Shown here: one piece after another, positions 16,428 to 25,670 of the stretch
How positions within the stretch are numbered: position 1 is the first letter of the stretch
How the letters are laid out: every line of letters starts with the position of its first letter
Program-made: the position numbers and the translations under genes
Notes under the pieces: model-generated
Database searches by the model: none
What the model was told of the DNA's origin: nothing
Seen by the model: the letters and a program-made list of their open reading frames with translations, nothing else
Assembly (NCBI GenBank): GCA_964486845.1
Contig: CAZAQY010000001.1
Coordinates: 38,548-102,547, forward strand
Origin: Anammoximicrobium sp964486845
GTDB taxonomy: Bacteria; Planctomycetota; Planctomycetia; Pirellulales; Pirellulaceae
Direction: 5' to 3'
Length of the DNA stretch: 64,000 nt

Positions 16428-16535
16428 GCGGACTCCTACACCCGTCCACGTCCAACACGATGTTGTTTTGCGCGCATTTCCGTAGGTTAGGACTCCGTCC
16501 CGACCTGCTCGCTGCGGCTGTGTCACGCTGGACGG

Positions 16536-17006
16536 TCAGGCTTCCTGCTGCCCGAAGTGAGACTGGAAAAACGCCTGGGCCTCGCTCTCCGTATCCAGAA
16601 TCGTCAGAATTCTGTCCAACTTGGCGCCCGCCAACGTCTCGCGCACGATGGGGGACAAATCGCACAAGACGAGTTTCCCCTGCGCGTCGTTCATGCGCCG
16701 GTTCAAGGCAATCAGGCCGGCAATGAACGAACTGCTCACAAGCTGGACGCCGGACAGATTCAGGATGACCCGCGGCGGGTTGCTCCTGGAAAGGAACGCC
16801 GCGCTGACCCGCTGGATGTCCTGATTCGTAGCCACCTTGCCGGTGATGACGTCGGCGACCAACGCCCCCTCGCTCGTCCGCATGCTGAACCACAGCACGT
16901 GGGCGCACTTCGGACAGGTTGCATCTCCAGGAAGCTGCAACGGTCCGATTGCCAGCGGACTCCCGCAGATCGGGCATTCGGTGGGCCAAGGTTTGATAAC
17001 TCGCAT
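16536..17006 (-). CDS. Zinc-ribbon STAS domain protein
   Basis: About 156 residues. The N-terminus carries two CxxC pairs (CPICG at ~12 and CPKCAH at ~33), a small zinc ribbon. Residues ~55-155 form a STAS domain: VILNLSGVQLVSSSFIAGLIAL is the conserved strand-turn-helix where SpoIIAA-type proteins have the phosphorylatable Ser. STAS proteins bind anti-sigma kinases or other partners in signalling; the partner is not encoded nearby. GTG 17009 precedes ATG 17006 directly and either could be the start. Confidence 0.82.
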   Translation of the reverse strand: MRVIKPWPTECPICGSPLAIGPLQLPGDATCPKCAHVLWFSMRTSEGALVADVITGKVATNQDIQRVSAAFLSRSNPPRVILNLSGVQLVSSSFIAGLIALNRRMNDAQGKLVLCDLSPIVRETLAGAKLDRILTILDTESEAQAFFQSHFGQQEA

Positions 17007-17277
17007 CACGGGCGTCGCCTGATGTCATCGGGCCGCTGTCGGCGATTCTGTACGCTTCCACATTTAAGCAAATCGGGACGACTTCGTGAACGCTTCCCAC
17101 CCAATCGATGGGAATAATTCTGAAAGTCCATCCACGTGAAAAAGCGGCCCACTTGACAGCGGAGACATCTATCCATCGCCGGAATCCGCCGAGTCGCCGG
17201 CCACCGAACCGATGGAACGCATGCGTTATAACGCTTTTTCTTCGGAAAATGCCTTTCGGAACGTGCCTGAACTCAAG

Positions 17278-19698
17278 TCACCGCACCTTCCATTCCAACA
17301 CGCCGCCGGAGAATTTCGGCTGCAGTTGAAGCTCAATCCGCAAGCCGCTGGCCATCACCGGCTCGAAAGTCACACCGTTGTAGCCGTCTTTGGCCACGCC
17401 CAAGCTGTCCTGCGTCTGGACCGGTTTCCAGGATTCGCCGTCGCGGTACAGCAACCGCCACGATTCGGGCACCCGGCAGCCCCCGCGCCCCGTGTCGTCG
17501 AACCAGTAGACTTCGACCGCCGTGACCTTCGTGGGCTTCTCGAAATCGTATTGGAGCCATTCGGCAGTGCCCTTGTGGTCCCACCAGGTGAGCCGGGGAA
17601 TCGAATGGTCGTTCGAGTTGGCCGGCTCCGCCTGATCGTTCACGGCGGTGACGGAATCCGGCGGCCAGCAGTACGACGACGTAGCACGACTGCTGGAAGC
17701 CAGCGTCGGCGGCGGAGGGACTTGAGCCAGTTGGACCGTCTGCGGCAGCCAGACCACCATCTCGTTCGCTCCGCGATGACACCAGGCGTAGTAGGGAATC
17801 ATCGTGATCGAGGCCGGCTTGGTCTGCATCGCACCATCGTCGCCGCGGTAACCCGCCAACGCTTCGCCGCGCAGCACCGTCACGCCGCCGAGCACGTCGG
17901 CGCGATGTTCGGGAATCAGCTGTGCCGCGTCCGGCAGCACCAGGTTCAGAACGCGGCCGTCGTGATCGGCGCCTTCGGCGCAGTACACGACCGGCCCGCG
18001 CTCGACGGCCACTCGGCCGCGGCCGTCCGCCACGTTTTCATGCGCCAAGACGCGCCGGACGGGCATCGGCAGATCCAGTTCCACAACGTCGCCCGACTGC
18101 CACTGGCGGCGCATCGTGGCGTAGCCGTCCTGCAGACTCAACTCCACCGCCTGGCCGTTGACAGTCAACGTCACCGGATCCGCCGGCCCATTGGCGTACC
18201 GATACAAGTCGCTGGGCACCGGTCGGCCCTGCGCCCAGCCTGGAATCCGCAGCTTCAGGGCGAACGCCCCGGCGGGCTCCGGCTGGACGACAATCCGGAC
18301 CTTGCCGTCCCACGGATAGCGCGTCTGCTGCTCCAGCCGTAGCTTGCCCGCCTGCCGCTGGATGGTCCCGCTGCCCGCCACGTACAAGTTCACAAATACC
18401 TCGTCGCTACGCTGGGCATAGACGTAGCCGGCGATGGACGGGATGAACCGCACGACATTCACCGGGCAGCACGAACAGCCGAACCAGGGACTGCGCACCA
18501 GGTCGCCGTGGTTGAAGCGGAAGCGGCCGTCGCAGGCCAAGGGGTTGGGATAGAAGAACTGGTCGCCGGACAGCGAGATGCCCGACAGGAAGCCGTTGTA
18601 GATGATCCGTTCCAGGACGTCGATGTACTTGGCGTCGCCGTGCAGCAGGAACATGCGGTGGTTCCAGAGCGCGTTGGCGATCGCCGCACAGGTCTCGTTG
18701 TAGGCTTTCAAGTTGGGCAGATCGTAGGGCTGGCTGTACCCTTCGCCGTGATCGAAGACGCCCACGCTGCCGGTCAGGTACATTTGCCGCGAAACCATAT
18801 CTAACCACAGGCGGTCGATGGCCCGGATGTACTCTTGGTCGCCTGTCAGGGCGGCGACGTCAGCCACGCCGCTGTACAAGTACCCCGCCCGGACGGCGTG
18901 ACCGGTCACCTCGGTCTGCTCGACCAGCGGCTTGTGGTCCTGGCAATACTCGCCGAACAGTTTTCGTTTGTCCGACCGGCCGCGCATGTCGATGAAAAAC
19001 CCGGCCAACCGCAAGTACTTTTCCTCCCCGGTCGCCCGGTACAGTTTGACCAGGCCGATTTCGATCTCCTCGTGGCCCGGCACGTCGATCAACTGCCCCG
19101 GTTCCGGTCCGAACGTTTTGACCAGCAGGTCGGCGTTCTTGATGGCGACGTCCAGCAGCGTTCGCTTGCCGGTCGCCAGAAAATGGGCGACAGCCGCTTC
19201 GTACATGTGGCCGACGTTGTACAACTCGTGACTGGCTCTCAGATTCGTCCACCGCTCGGGGCCGGTCATGCCGTTGGTGAAGCCCAAGGTTCGAGCGGTG
19301 TACAGGTAGCCGTCGTCCTCCTGGGCCGCCGCGATCTTGACGATCAAATCATCCAGATACTTGTCCAATTCCGGATCGGGGTGCATGGCCAGCGTGTAAC
19401 TCGCCCCCTCCACCACCTTGACCACGTCCGAATCGTTGAAAGGAATGCCCTCGAACTTGCCCTGGTCCAGACCGCCGGCGCGGGCAAAGTTGCTGATGCG
19501 CCCCGTCTGTTCGCATTTCTGAAAATCGTACCGCACGGTGACTGTGCGATTCGTCTCCAGCCGCGGCAGCCAGAACCCGTCGCCAATCCGAACGTCGGTG
19601 AAGGGCACGGGCGTGAACGGATAATCCTTGGTTTCGGCTGCCAGCGAACTGGCGGCGGCCAGCAATGACACGAGAGCAGACAACGGACAAAGACGCAT
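17278..19698 (-). CDS. Exported GH127 beta-L-arabinofuranosidase-like glycosidase
   Basis: 806 residues from ATG 19698, beginning with a signal peptide (MRLCPLSALVSLLAAASSLAAE). FTDVRIGDGFWLPRLETNR and the (alpha/alpha) barrel are typical of GH127 (formerly DUF1680). The zinc-cysteine active site is complete: NETCAAIANALWN gives the Glu and first Cys, and GCSCCPVNVVR gives the Cys pair that includes the nucleophile. A C-terminal beta-sandwich region ends near the stop, with a discoidin-like WWDHKGTAEWLQYDF segment. It probably removes beta-linked arabinofuranose or a similar sugar from plant or algal glycans in the periplasm. It stands alone with no transporter or regulator nearby. An upstream start at 19800 would hide the signal peptide. 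Confidence 0.9.
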   Translation of the reverse strand: MRLCPLSALVSLLAAASSLAAETKDYPFTPVPFTDVRIGDGFWLPRLETNRTVTVRYDFQKCEQTGRISNFARAGGLDQGKFEGIPFNDSDVVKVVEGASYTLAMHPDPELDKYLDDLIVKIAAAQEDDGYLYTARTLGFTNGMTGPERWTNLRASHELYNVGHMYEAAVAHFLATGKRTLLDVAIKNADLLVKTFGPEPGQLIDVPGHEEIEIGLVKLYRATGEEKYLRLAGFFIDMRGRSDKRKLFGEYCQDHKPLVEQTEVTGHAVRAGYLYSGVADVAALTGDQEYIRAIDRLWLDMVSRQMYLTGSVGVFDHGEGYSQPYDLPNLKAYNETCAAIANALWNHRMFLLHGDAKYIDVLERIIYNGFLSGISLSGDQFFYPNPLACDGRFRFNHGDLVRSPWFGCSCCPVNVVRFIPSIAGYVYAQRSDEVFVNLYVAGSGTIQRQAGKLRLEQQTRYPWDGKVRIVVQPEPAGAFALKLRIPGWAQGRPVPSDLYRYANGPADPVTLTVNGQAVELSLQDGYATMRRQWQSGDVVELDLPMPVRRVLAHENVADGRGRVAVERGPVVYCAEGADHDGRVLNLVLPDAAQLIPEHRADVLGGVTVLRGEALAGYRGDDGAMQTKPASITMIPYYAWCHRGANEMVVWLPQTVQLAQVPPPPTLASSSRATSSYCWPPDSVTAVNDQAEPANSNDHSIPRLTWWDHKGTAEWLQYDFEKPTKVTAVEVYWFDDTGRGGCRVPESWRLLYRDGESWKPVQTQDSLGVAKDGYNGVTFEPVMASGLRIELQLQPKFSGGVLEWKVR

Positions 19699-19773
19699 GG
19701 CAAGTCTCCTGCGGCGCGTGTTTCCAGAATCGTCACCTGACGGACTCGTCTTCGCGTCAGATTGTAACGGCAG

Positions 19774-19797
19774 CGTCGCCCCTAAACAACGAGCGCG
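19774..19797 (-). repeat. Degenerate copy of possible CCCGTTGCCT element
   Basis: Read on the minus strand this is cgcgctcgttgtttaggggc followed by gacg. It matches 16 of 23 positions of the better copy at 20616-20638. It sits between the zinc-ribbon gene end and the GH127 start. This is a weak call on its own. Confidence 0.25.
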
Positions 19798-19812
19798 CAT
19801 TCGTCCGCCGCG

Positions 19813-20541
19813 TCAGCGTTTCTTTCCGGACTGGACGGCGCCTTCGGCAAGGTACAGCATACAGCCGCAGCTCTTGCAGAAGGTGGGTTTGGAAAGGAAC
19901 AGCTGGTTCATGATCTGAGCGGTGAGCATGGTGTTGCAGTTGCCGCAGGATTCGCCTTCGACTTGCGCCAAACTGGCCTCGCCGCGGGCCTTGACAATCC
20001 GCTCGTACTCCGCGCGGAAGTCCGGCGGCAAAGCGGCTTCGGCGTGCTTCAGCTGGCTCTTGATGCGGGCCAGGTCGTCGTGCAGGGAAGTCTGCTCGTT
20101 AGCGACACGAGCCTCGGCCTTCTCAAGCTCCTCGCGCGCGCGGGCCAGCTTCACCTCGGCGTCATGAACATGTTTCTGGAGTTCATCCAGTTTTTCGAGC
20201 CGGTCGAGGATCTCGTCCTCGAGCACCGCGTTGGCCGCCTTGTCGGCCGCGATCTGGTCCTTCAGCGCTTTGAATGCGGCGTTGCTCTCGGCCTCGTTCA
20301 GCTTCCGTTGCAGGTCGGCGACCTTGGCTTCGCGCTCGCGGAGGGTCAGTTGCTTCTCGTCGGCTTCCATGCGTGTGCGTTTGGCGGCCTCCTTGGCCGC
20401 CGCGAGTTCCTCTTGCGTATGCTCGACGGCCTGATGCCCGATGCGAACCTGCATCGGGCCCTTCTGCAAACGATCCTTCAGATCGGTCAATTGGTGGTGA
20501 ATCCGGTGCAGATTGCGCAGCACGTCAGCGGATACGTTCAT
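19813..20541 (-). CDS. C4 zinc-ribbon coiled-coil protein (CT398/DUF164 family)
   Basis: 242 residues. Residues ~10-185 are a long charged coiled coil (KLNEAESNAAFKALKDQIAA and similar heptads). The end is a C4 ribbon: CGNCNTMLTAQIMNQL followed by FCKSCGCMLYL. This matches the CT398-like family, which is often found near rpoD/dnaG or RNase H genes. Its role is uncertain; a structured partner of flagellar or RNA-related proteins has been proposed for homologues. It is downstream of rpoD on the same strand but separated by a terminator and a large repeat, so it probably has its own promoter. AGGAGC precedes ATG 20541. Confidence 0.9.
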   Translation of the reverse strand: MNVSADVLRNLHRIHHQLTDLKDRLQKGPMQVRIGHQAVEHTQEELAAAKEAAKRTRMEADEKQLTLREREAKVADLQRKLNEAESNAAFKALKDQIAADKAANAVLEDEILDRLEKLDELQKHVHDAEVKLARAREELEKAEARVANEQTSLHDDLARIKSQLKHAEAALPPDFRAEYERIVKARGEASLAQVEGESCGNCNTMLTAQIMNQLFLSKPTFCKSCGCMLYLAEGAVQSGKKR

Positions 20542-20556
20542 GAGGTCAAGCTCCTA

Positions 20557-20750
20557 CGGGATATGGGTTTCGGGATGCGGGATGCGGAATACGGAATGCG
20601 GGAAAATCGCGGAACCGTGGCGCCGAGGCAACGGGCTCGCGACCGTGTTTTGGCCCAATGGGGATGTTGGGCCACCTGCGTGACCCGCGAAACGCATCCC
20701 GCGACTCGCATCCCGCAACCCAGATCCCGCGACTTGTATCCCGTATCCCG
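20557..20750. repeat. Large inverted array of GGGATGCGG-type units
   Basis: Left arm 20557-20602 is built of variants of cgggatgcgg (cgggatatggg, cgggatgcgg, gatgcgg, aatacgg, aatgcggg). Right arm ~20684-20750 is built of the complementary words (cgcatcccgcg, cgcatcccgc, agatcccgcg, gtatcccg, tatcccgc). The centre holds an 8-bp hairpin tggcccaa / ttgggcca (20651-20674) and the CCCGTTGCCT-type element (20616-20638). The whole could fold into a long imperfect cruciform between the rpoD terminator and the zinc-ribbon gene. Confidence 0.65.
20616..20638 (-). repeat. Copy of possible CCCGTTGCCT element
   Basis: On the minus strand this reads gagcccgttgcctcggcgcc followed by acg. It shares 13 of 15 positions with the copy at 11249 and is embedded in the centre of the inverted array at 20557-20750. 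Confidence 0.35.
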
Positions 20751-20761
20751 CAACTCGCGAC

Positions 20762-20793
20762 AAAAAAAGCCGCTGATCGTTGGATCAGCGGCT
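20762..20793 (-). terminator. Rho-independent terminator of the dnaG-rpoD transcript
   Basis: Perfect 11-bp stem agccgctgatc / gatcagcggct with a 4-nt loop, followed on the minus strand by seven T. It lies 28 nt after the rpoD stop, exactly where the end of the minus-strand dnaG-rpoD message is expected. Confidence 0.92.
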
Positions 20794-20820
20794 AGAGGAT
20801 GTTCGGCGCTGGCCGAGCGG

Positions 20821-22518
20821 TCATGCGACGCCGCGCAGGAAGCCCGCCAACTGTTGGCTGCGGACCGGGTGCTGCAGCTTGCGGACCGCTTTGGCCTCAA
20901 TCTGCCGCACCCGTTCGCGGGTGACTTTGAAGATCCGGCCGACTTCCTCCAGCGTGTACGTGTAGCCGTCCCCCAGACCGTAGCGCAAACGGATGATCTC
21001 TCGCTCGCGGTACGTGAGCGTCTTGAGCAGGGCTTCGATCTTCTGCCGCAACAAGCCGTTGTTGGCGTTGCGGACGGGGTTGTCGGACTGAACATCTTCG
21101 ATCAATTCGCCGAAACTGCAATCTTCGCCGTCACCCACCGGACGGTCCAGGCTGACGGGGTGCCGGCCGATGTCCAGGACGCGTTTCACCTCTTCCACGT
21201 CCAGGCCCGCCCGGATGGCAACCTCTTCTGTTGTCGGCTCTCGGTGCAATTCTTGCAAGAGCCTCTTCTCGATATTTCTCAATTTTGACAGCACGTCGAT
21301 CATGTGCACCGGGATGCGGATCGTGCGGGCCTGGTCGGCGATGGCCCGCGTAATCGCCTGGCGAATCCACCAGGTTGCGTAGGTGGAAAACTTGAACCCG
21401 CGGCGGTACTCGAACTTGTCCACCGCTCGCATCAGGCCCGTGTTGCCCTCCTGGATCAGGTCCAGGAAACTCAGGCCGCGGTTCCGGTATTTTTTGGCGA
21501 TCGAAACGACCAGCCGCAAGTTGCCACTCGACAGCTGGCGTTTGACCTCTTCGTATTCCGTGAATTGCTGCCGGATGGTCTCCACCCGCCGCCTCATGCT
21601 GCGCGGGCTTTCTTGCGTCAACTGCATCAGATCGCGGAGTTCGTGACGCAGGTTGGCGCGTTCGTCCTTGTATCGCGAATCGCTGCCGATCTGGTGCAAC
21701 CGCTGGCGGACGCCTTCCATCCGTTCGGCGAAGTCGGTCAGCTGATGGATCAGTGGCTGGACGCGGCGAGTCCGCAAACTCAGTTCCTCGACCAACTGCA
21801 GGCACTTGCGGCGGCGGCGGAGAAATGACTCGCGGATTTGGTCGCGGACATCGGGCGGCGTCGACTTGCGGATCAGCACAGCGAAATCCTGCTGATTCTG
21901 CTCCAGCAAATGTTCCAAGGTCCGCAGGTTGTGCGGCATCCGCGCCTGGATCTGCTCCTTGGTAAGCCGCTCGGTCAGCGAGACCTTGATCGTGCGATCG
22001 AACGGCAACTCGCCCTTGTAGACCTTCTTCAGCGTGTCGAAGGTCTTGCGCATGGCAAAGTCGCAGGCCAGCACGCTGCGGCGAAATTGCCGGCGGGTGC
22101 GTTCGATCCGTGTGGCCAACGCCACTTCCTCCTCGCGCGACAGCAGCGGAATCTCGGCCATCTGGCTCAGGTACATCCGGATCGGATCGTCGGTCAGCTT
22201 GGGCAGGGCCTCGGTGGGAATGGGAACGGGCGGCGGTTCGGCGACCGCCTCGGCCGGCTCCGCGGGCAACGGCAGCCCTTCCGCGGGTCCCGCTGAGGCC
22301 GCCAACGGCGCCGGCTCCTCTTGAAATTCGACGGCCTTCTGAGGCGGCTCCTCGACCAATTCGACACGGTTGGCCTTCAACGCCAACAGCAGCTCCTCAA
22401 ACTGATCGATTTCGAAATCATCCTCCGGGAGGAACTTGTTGACCTCGTCAAAGGTCAAATAGCCCTGGGTCTTGCCCTTGTTGACAAGTTCTTGCAGATC
22501 AAGGTTCAATGGTTCCAC
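20821..22518 (-). CDS. rpoD: Primary RNA polymerase sigma factor (sigma-70/RpoD)
   Basis: 565 residues from GTG 22518, chosen because GGAGGGG lies 4 nt upstream and the product then begins with a normal region 1.1 (LNLDLQELVNKGKTQGYLTF). Region 1.2 is DDPIRMYLSQMAEIPLLSRE. Region 2 is complete: NLRLVVSIAKKYRNRGLSFL, IQEGNTGLMRAVDKFEYRRG, FSTYATWWIRQAITRAIADQ. Region 4.2 is TLEEVGRIFKVTRERVRQIE. It directs RNA polymerase to housekeeping promoters. Between regions 1.2 and 2 there is the usual variable insert. It follows dnaG by 55 nt in a remnant of the macromolecular-synthesis operon, and ends at a strong terminator. Confidence 0.97.
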   Translation of the reverse strand: MEPLNLDLQELVNKGKTQGYLTFDEVNKFLPEDDFEIDQFEELLLALKANRVELVEEPPQKAVEFQEEPAPLAASAGPAEGLPLPAEPAEAVAEPPPVPIPTEALPKLTDDPIRMYLSQMAEIPLLSREEEVALATRIERTRRQFRRSVLACDFAMRKTFDTLKKVYKGELPFDRTIKVSLTERLTKEQIQARMPHNLRTLEHLLEQNQQDFAVLIRKSTPPDVRDQIRESFLRRRRKCLQLVEELSLRTRRVQPLIHQLTDFAERMEGVRQRLHQIGSDSRYKDERANLRHELRDLMQLTQESPRSMRRRVETIRQQFTEYEEVKRQLSSGNLRLVVSIAKKYRNRGLSFLDLIQEGNTGLMRAVDKFEYRRGFKFSTYATWWIRQAITRAIADQARTIRIPVHMIDVLSKLRNIEKRLLQELHREPTTEEVAIRAGLDVEEVKRVLDIGRHPVSLDRPVGDGEDCSFGELIEDVQSDNPVRNANNGLLRQKIEALLKTLTYREREIIRLRYGLGDGYTYTLEEVGRIFKVTRERVRQIEAKAVRKLQHPVRSQQLAGFLRGVA

Positions 22519-22573
22519 GATTCCCCTCCTGCGCTTGCTTGCGCTTGTACGGACACCTCTGCGGGTGAAGTAC

Positions 22574-24469
22574 CTACCCTTCCTTGGGCGCGGAAATACC
22601 GTGCCGGCCTCGTTCCTGGGCAATCAGGTTTTGCAGAACGGCGAGTTCCTCCTGATCGTCCAATCGCTTTTCCTCCAGAGCAGCCAGCTGTTGCCGGCGG
22701 TCCCTGGTCATCGTGGTGTAGCGGAAGTCGCTGATCAGCCCCTGCAATCTGTCGCGCGCTCGGGTCTGCGCGGCCGCTGCTTTCGCGTGGGCTCGCTCGT
22801 CCACCTCCACCCAGATATTCTTCAGACCCGGGTCGTCCAGCGCCGTCAGCACGTTGCCGAAATCCGGCGTGCCGCCCGAGTCGTAAATCCCATGGATTGT
22901 ACGATAGATGATCCTAACGCACTCTGATTTTAGCTGCCCAACCTCGATTTCGCGAATCGCCAACTCTGCCAAATCGTGGTGAACAGCCAGAATTTCCAGA
23001 AGTTCGATTTCTCGGGAGTCCAAATCTCGCAGTTTGGGTACGACCACTGGCTTGGCGGCTGCCGGCTGACGGTCGGCTGCGGCAACCGGTACGAACCGCT
23101 CTCGCCGGCGCCGCAAATCGTTGACTCGAGACCGCAATTCGTGCTCCGGCAAGCCGAATTGCCGAGCCAGTCGCGACAGGAATTGCTGTTCCCGCAGACG
23201 CACGTCGGCCGAACTGCCGGGCGTCTGCGCAGGGGCCTTGGCAATCGCGGCCAAAATATCTTCCAGCGCCTGGTTGGCTTGGTGCGTGTCCCGCAAAAGA
23301 TCGATGCCCTGGGTCGCCACGCGCGTCTTATGCTCCAAGGCATCGACGGACGTGCCCAGCAACTCCCGAAAAGGTTCCGCGCCGCGTTCCAGCAAGAACT
23401 CACAAGGATCGAACTGTTCCGGCAGCGTGAGAATCCGCAAGTCGACCTGGGAGGCGACAAACAACTCCAGAATCTCGTTGGTCCGCCGCTGGCCCGCTTC
23501 GTCGCCGTCCAGCACCAGGACCACGCGATCGGCAAACCGCCGCAGCAGTTGGATGTGCCTTGGTCCCAAAGCGGTGCCCAAGACGGCTACCACGTGATCG
23601 ATGCCCACCTGATGGGCCATCATCACGTCCGTGTAGCCCTCGACGACCACGATTTCCTTCTCGCCCTGCCGCATTTTGGCGATCCGCTCGCGGGCGATAT
23701 CCAGGGCGTACAAGTTGTCGCTCTTGGAAAACAGCCTGGTTTCGGGCGAATTGATGTACTTGGCCGGGTTGTCCCCGCTGGCGCCCGGCAGGATGCGTCC
23801 GCCGAAGGCGATCGTGCGGCCTTGCACGTCGCGAATCGGGAACATCAAGCGGCCGCGGAAGCGGTCGTAATAGCGGCCGCTGTTGGGACTCTTGGCACAC
23901 AGGCCGACGGCTTCCAGGATTTGAGCGGTGAAGCCTTTCGTGCGAGCCCGATCCAGCAGCCACTGCCAGCCTTCGGGAGAGAACCCCAAGCCAAACCGCT
24001 TGACACTCTCGGCGGTCAGGCCGCGTTCTTCGATGTAGCGGCGGGCGGCCTCCGCTTCCGGTGCCAGCAGCAAGCATTGATGGAATTGCTGCGCCGCCCA
24101 TTGCATCGCCTGATACAGCGTTTTCTTGTCGTGCGGGCTGCCCGGTGGTACGCCGGGACGTGCCGTGGGCCTCAACGGAATGCCGGCGCGATCGGCTAGA
24201 ATCTCCAACGCTTCGCGAAAACCAACCCGCTCGTGCTGCATCACGAAGTTGAACACGTCGCCGCCGACGTCACAAACCCAGCATTTCCAGGATTGGCGTT
24301 CGGGATTGACCTGCAAGCTGGGGCGGGAATCGTCGTGCCAGGGGCAGAGGCCGACGTAGATGCGGCCCTGTCGGCGCAGGGGCAAATAACCTCCGACCAA
24401 CTCGACAATATCTGTCGCTTGGCGGATTCGCTCCTTGATGTCCTGGTCAAGCGGGGATGCGAAGGACAC
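22574..24469 (-). CDS. dnaG: DNA primase
   Basis: 631 residues from GTG 24469 with AGGA about 8 nt upstream. The zinc-binding domain has Cys42-x2-His45 and Cys63-x2-Cys66 (CPWHDD...CWVCDVGGD). The RNA polymerase core follows (RFRGRLMFPIRDVQGRTIAFGGR), then the TOPRIM motif EIVVVEGYTDVMMAHQ with VLVLDGDEAG. The C-terminal ~200 residues should contact DnaB helicase. It makes RNA primers for replication. With rpoD it forms a dnaG-rpoD operon; rpsU is not seen upstream. Confidence 0.97.
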   Translation of the reverse strand: MSFASPLDQDIKERIRQATDIVELVGGYLPLRRQGRIYVGLCPWHDDSRPSLQVNPERQSWKCWVCDVGGDVFNFVMQHERVGFREALEILADRAGIPLRPTARPGVPPGSPHDKKTLYQAMQWAAQQFHQCLLLAPEAEAARRYIEERGLTAESVKRFGLGFSPEGWQWLLDRARTKGFTAQILEAVGLCAKSPNSGRYYDRFRGRLMFPIRDVQGRTIAFGGRILPGASGDNPAKYINSPETRLFSKSDNLYALDIARERIAKMRQGEKEIVVVEGYTDVMMAHQVGIDHVVAVLGTALGPRHIQLLRRFADRVVLVLDGDEAGQRRTNEILELFVASQVDLRILTLPEQFDPCEFLLERGAEPFRELLGTSVDALEHKTRVATQGIDLLRDTHQANQALEDILAAIAKAPAQTPGSSADVRLREQQFLSRLARQFGLPEHELRSRVNDLRRRRERFVPVAAADRQPAAAKPVVVPKLRDLDSREIELLEILAVHHDLAELAIREIEVGQLKSECVRIIYRTIHGIYDSGGTPDFGNVLTALDDPGLKNIWVEVDERAHAKAAAAQTRARDRLQGLISDFRYTTMTRDRRQQLAALEEKRLDDQEELAVLQNLIAQERGRHGISAPKEG

Positions 24470-24656
24470 CGGACAGTCCTATGGCGTTGGGCCTGCGGGA
24501 AGGAGATGGGGCCGCGGCCAGAGTGTCACTTCCCTGGTTCTTGTTCGCTGCCGCCGGCTTCTGGGTCAATTGGCGGTGCCGTGCCCTCCTTAGCACGGCG
24601 GCGAATTATACCGGCCGCGCCCCAACGGGTCAACATCGGGTTTTTGCCCCACGAGT

Positions 24657-25589
24657 TCACATTTGCTTCCACTGTCCATGTACGGTTTGAACTTGGGCCG
24701 GATCATGCCAGCCAATGAGCGAGGGGGACCGCGGGTCGTGACGCCGGTAGTTTTCCGCGGCTCGCTCGAAACTGCCGGTCGCGTAGCAGTACTGGCAGCC
24801 GAACAGGCAACTGTCGTACATCCCGATGTCCCGGCTCAGGACACAGCCGCAGGCTGGCCGCTGGCTCGGATCCTTCGCCGCTGAGACATCCTTGCCAAAT
24901 GCTTGCTTGATCAGTTCGTGGTCGATACACCTTCCCGGCCGGATGCCATGGCCCGTGAGATCGATTTCCTCGGCGCAACTCACGATTTCCATCTGGTTTG
25001 CTGCAGCGGTCGCCGCCAAATGCCGCATCAGGCCCGCCAAGGCTTCCGGCGCACAGTCGATCAAGCCGGCCCCGCAATCACGCAGGGCATTCATGCGACG
25101 CTCCGTTTTCCGGTAACGATCGACAATGCTCACCACCACGCGATTTGTGAAACCAGCCAGCTTGCGGGCAATCGCCGTGAACCTCTCCCGGTGATATTCG
25201 GCGGGCGATTTTTCGCTGAAAACGATCGGGTCATATCGCCAGACAACTCGTTCTGGGCCAAGACGCTGCGCGAGTTCCCGGAACGTTCGCAAAGTGATTT
25301 CCAGCGGCGGGACCTTGGGATCCAGTTCCCGCGGGAGTCCGAGCACTGTGAATTGGAAATAGTAGGGGATTCCGAGTCCGTCAATCTCGGACAAGTACCG
25401 CATCAGCGGCCGAGGATTCCGCGTCCAGAACACGATCGCATCCACGTCGGACGGCAGCAGGGAAATACGTGCGACCTGCGATCGACTGAAGGGATTGGGC
25501 ACCGTACAGAATCCGGCCCGCAGGCGATGGATCATCCATTCCGCGTAAAACGCCGAAATGTCCGTTCGGCGGCTGGCACTGATGATCAC
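24657..25589 (-). CDS. DUF1848 family protein with C-terminal cysteine cluster
   Basis: 310 residues from GTG 25589 (AAGGA 8 nt upstream). It begins VIISASRRTDISAFYAEWM, the family hallmark, and continues PSDVDAIVFWTRNPRPLMRYL and VVWRYDPIVF. The C-terminus has CVLSRDIGMYDSCLFGCQYC, a cysteine set reminiscent of radical-SAM or iron-sulfur proteins. DUF1848 proteins have a TIM-barrel-like fold and unknown function; an iron-sulfur cluster is likely. It is a single gene between dnaG and the symporter, with no operon partner in sight. Confidence 0.85.
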   Translation of the reverse strand: MIISASRRTDISAFYAEWMIHRLRAGFCTVPNPFSRSQVARISLLPSDVDAIVFWTRNPRPLMRYLSEIDGLGIPYYFQFTVLGLPRELDPKVPPLEITLRTFRELAQRLGPERVVWRYDPIVFSEKSPAEYHRERFTAIARKLAGFTNRVVVSIVDRYRKTERRMNALRDCGAGLIDCAPEALAGLMRHLAATAAANQMEIVSCAEEIDLTGHGIRPGRCIDHELIKQAFGKDVSAAKDPSQRPACGCVLSRDIGMYDSCLFGCQYCYATGSFERAAENYRRHDPRSPSLIGWHDPAQVQTVHGQWKQM

Positions 25590-25670
25590 GGTCAATTCCT
25601 TCTCCACTCGTAGTAGGCCGTGCCACACAAAGCGCGGGCGCCAACAGAGTGTAACGAGAAATTGCTTTTA

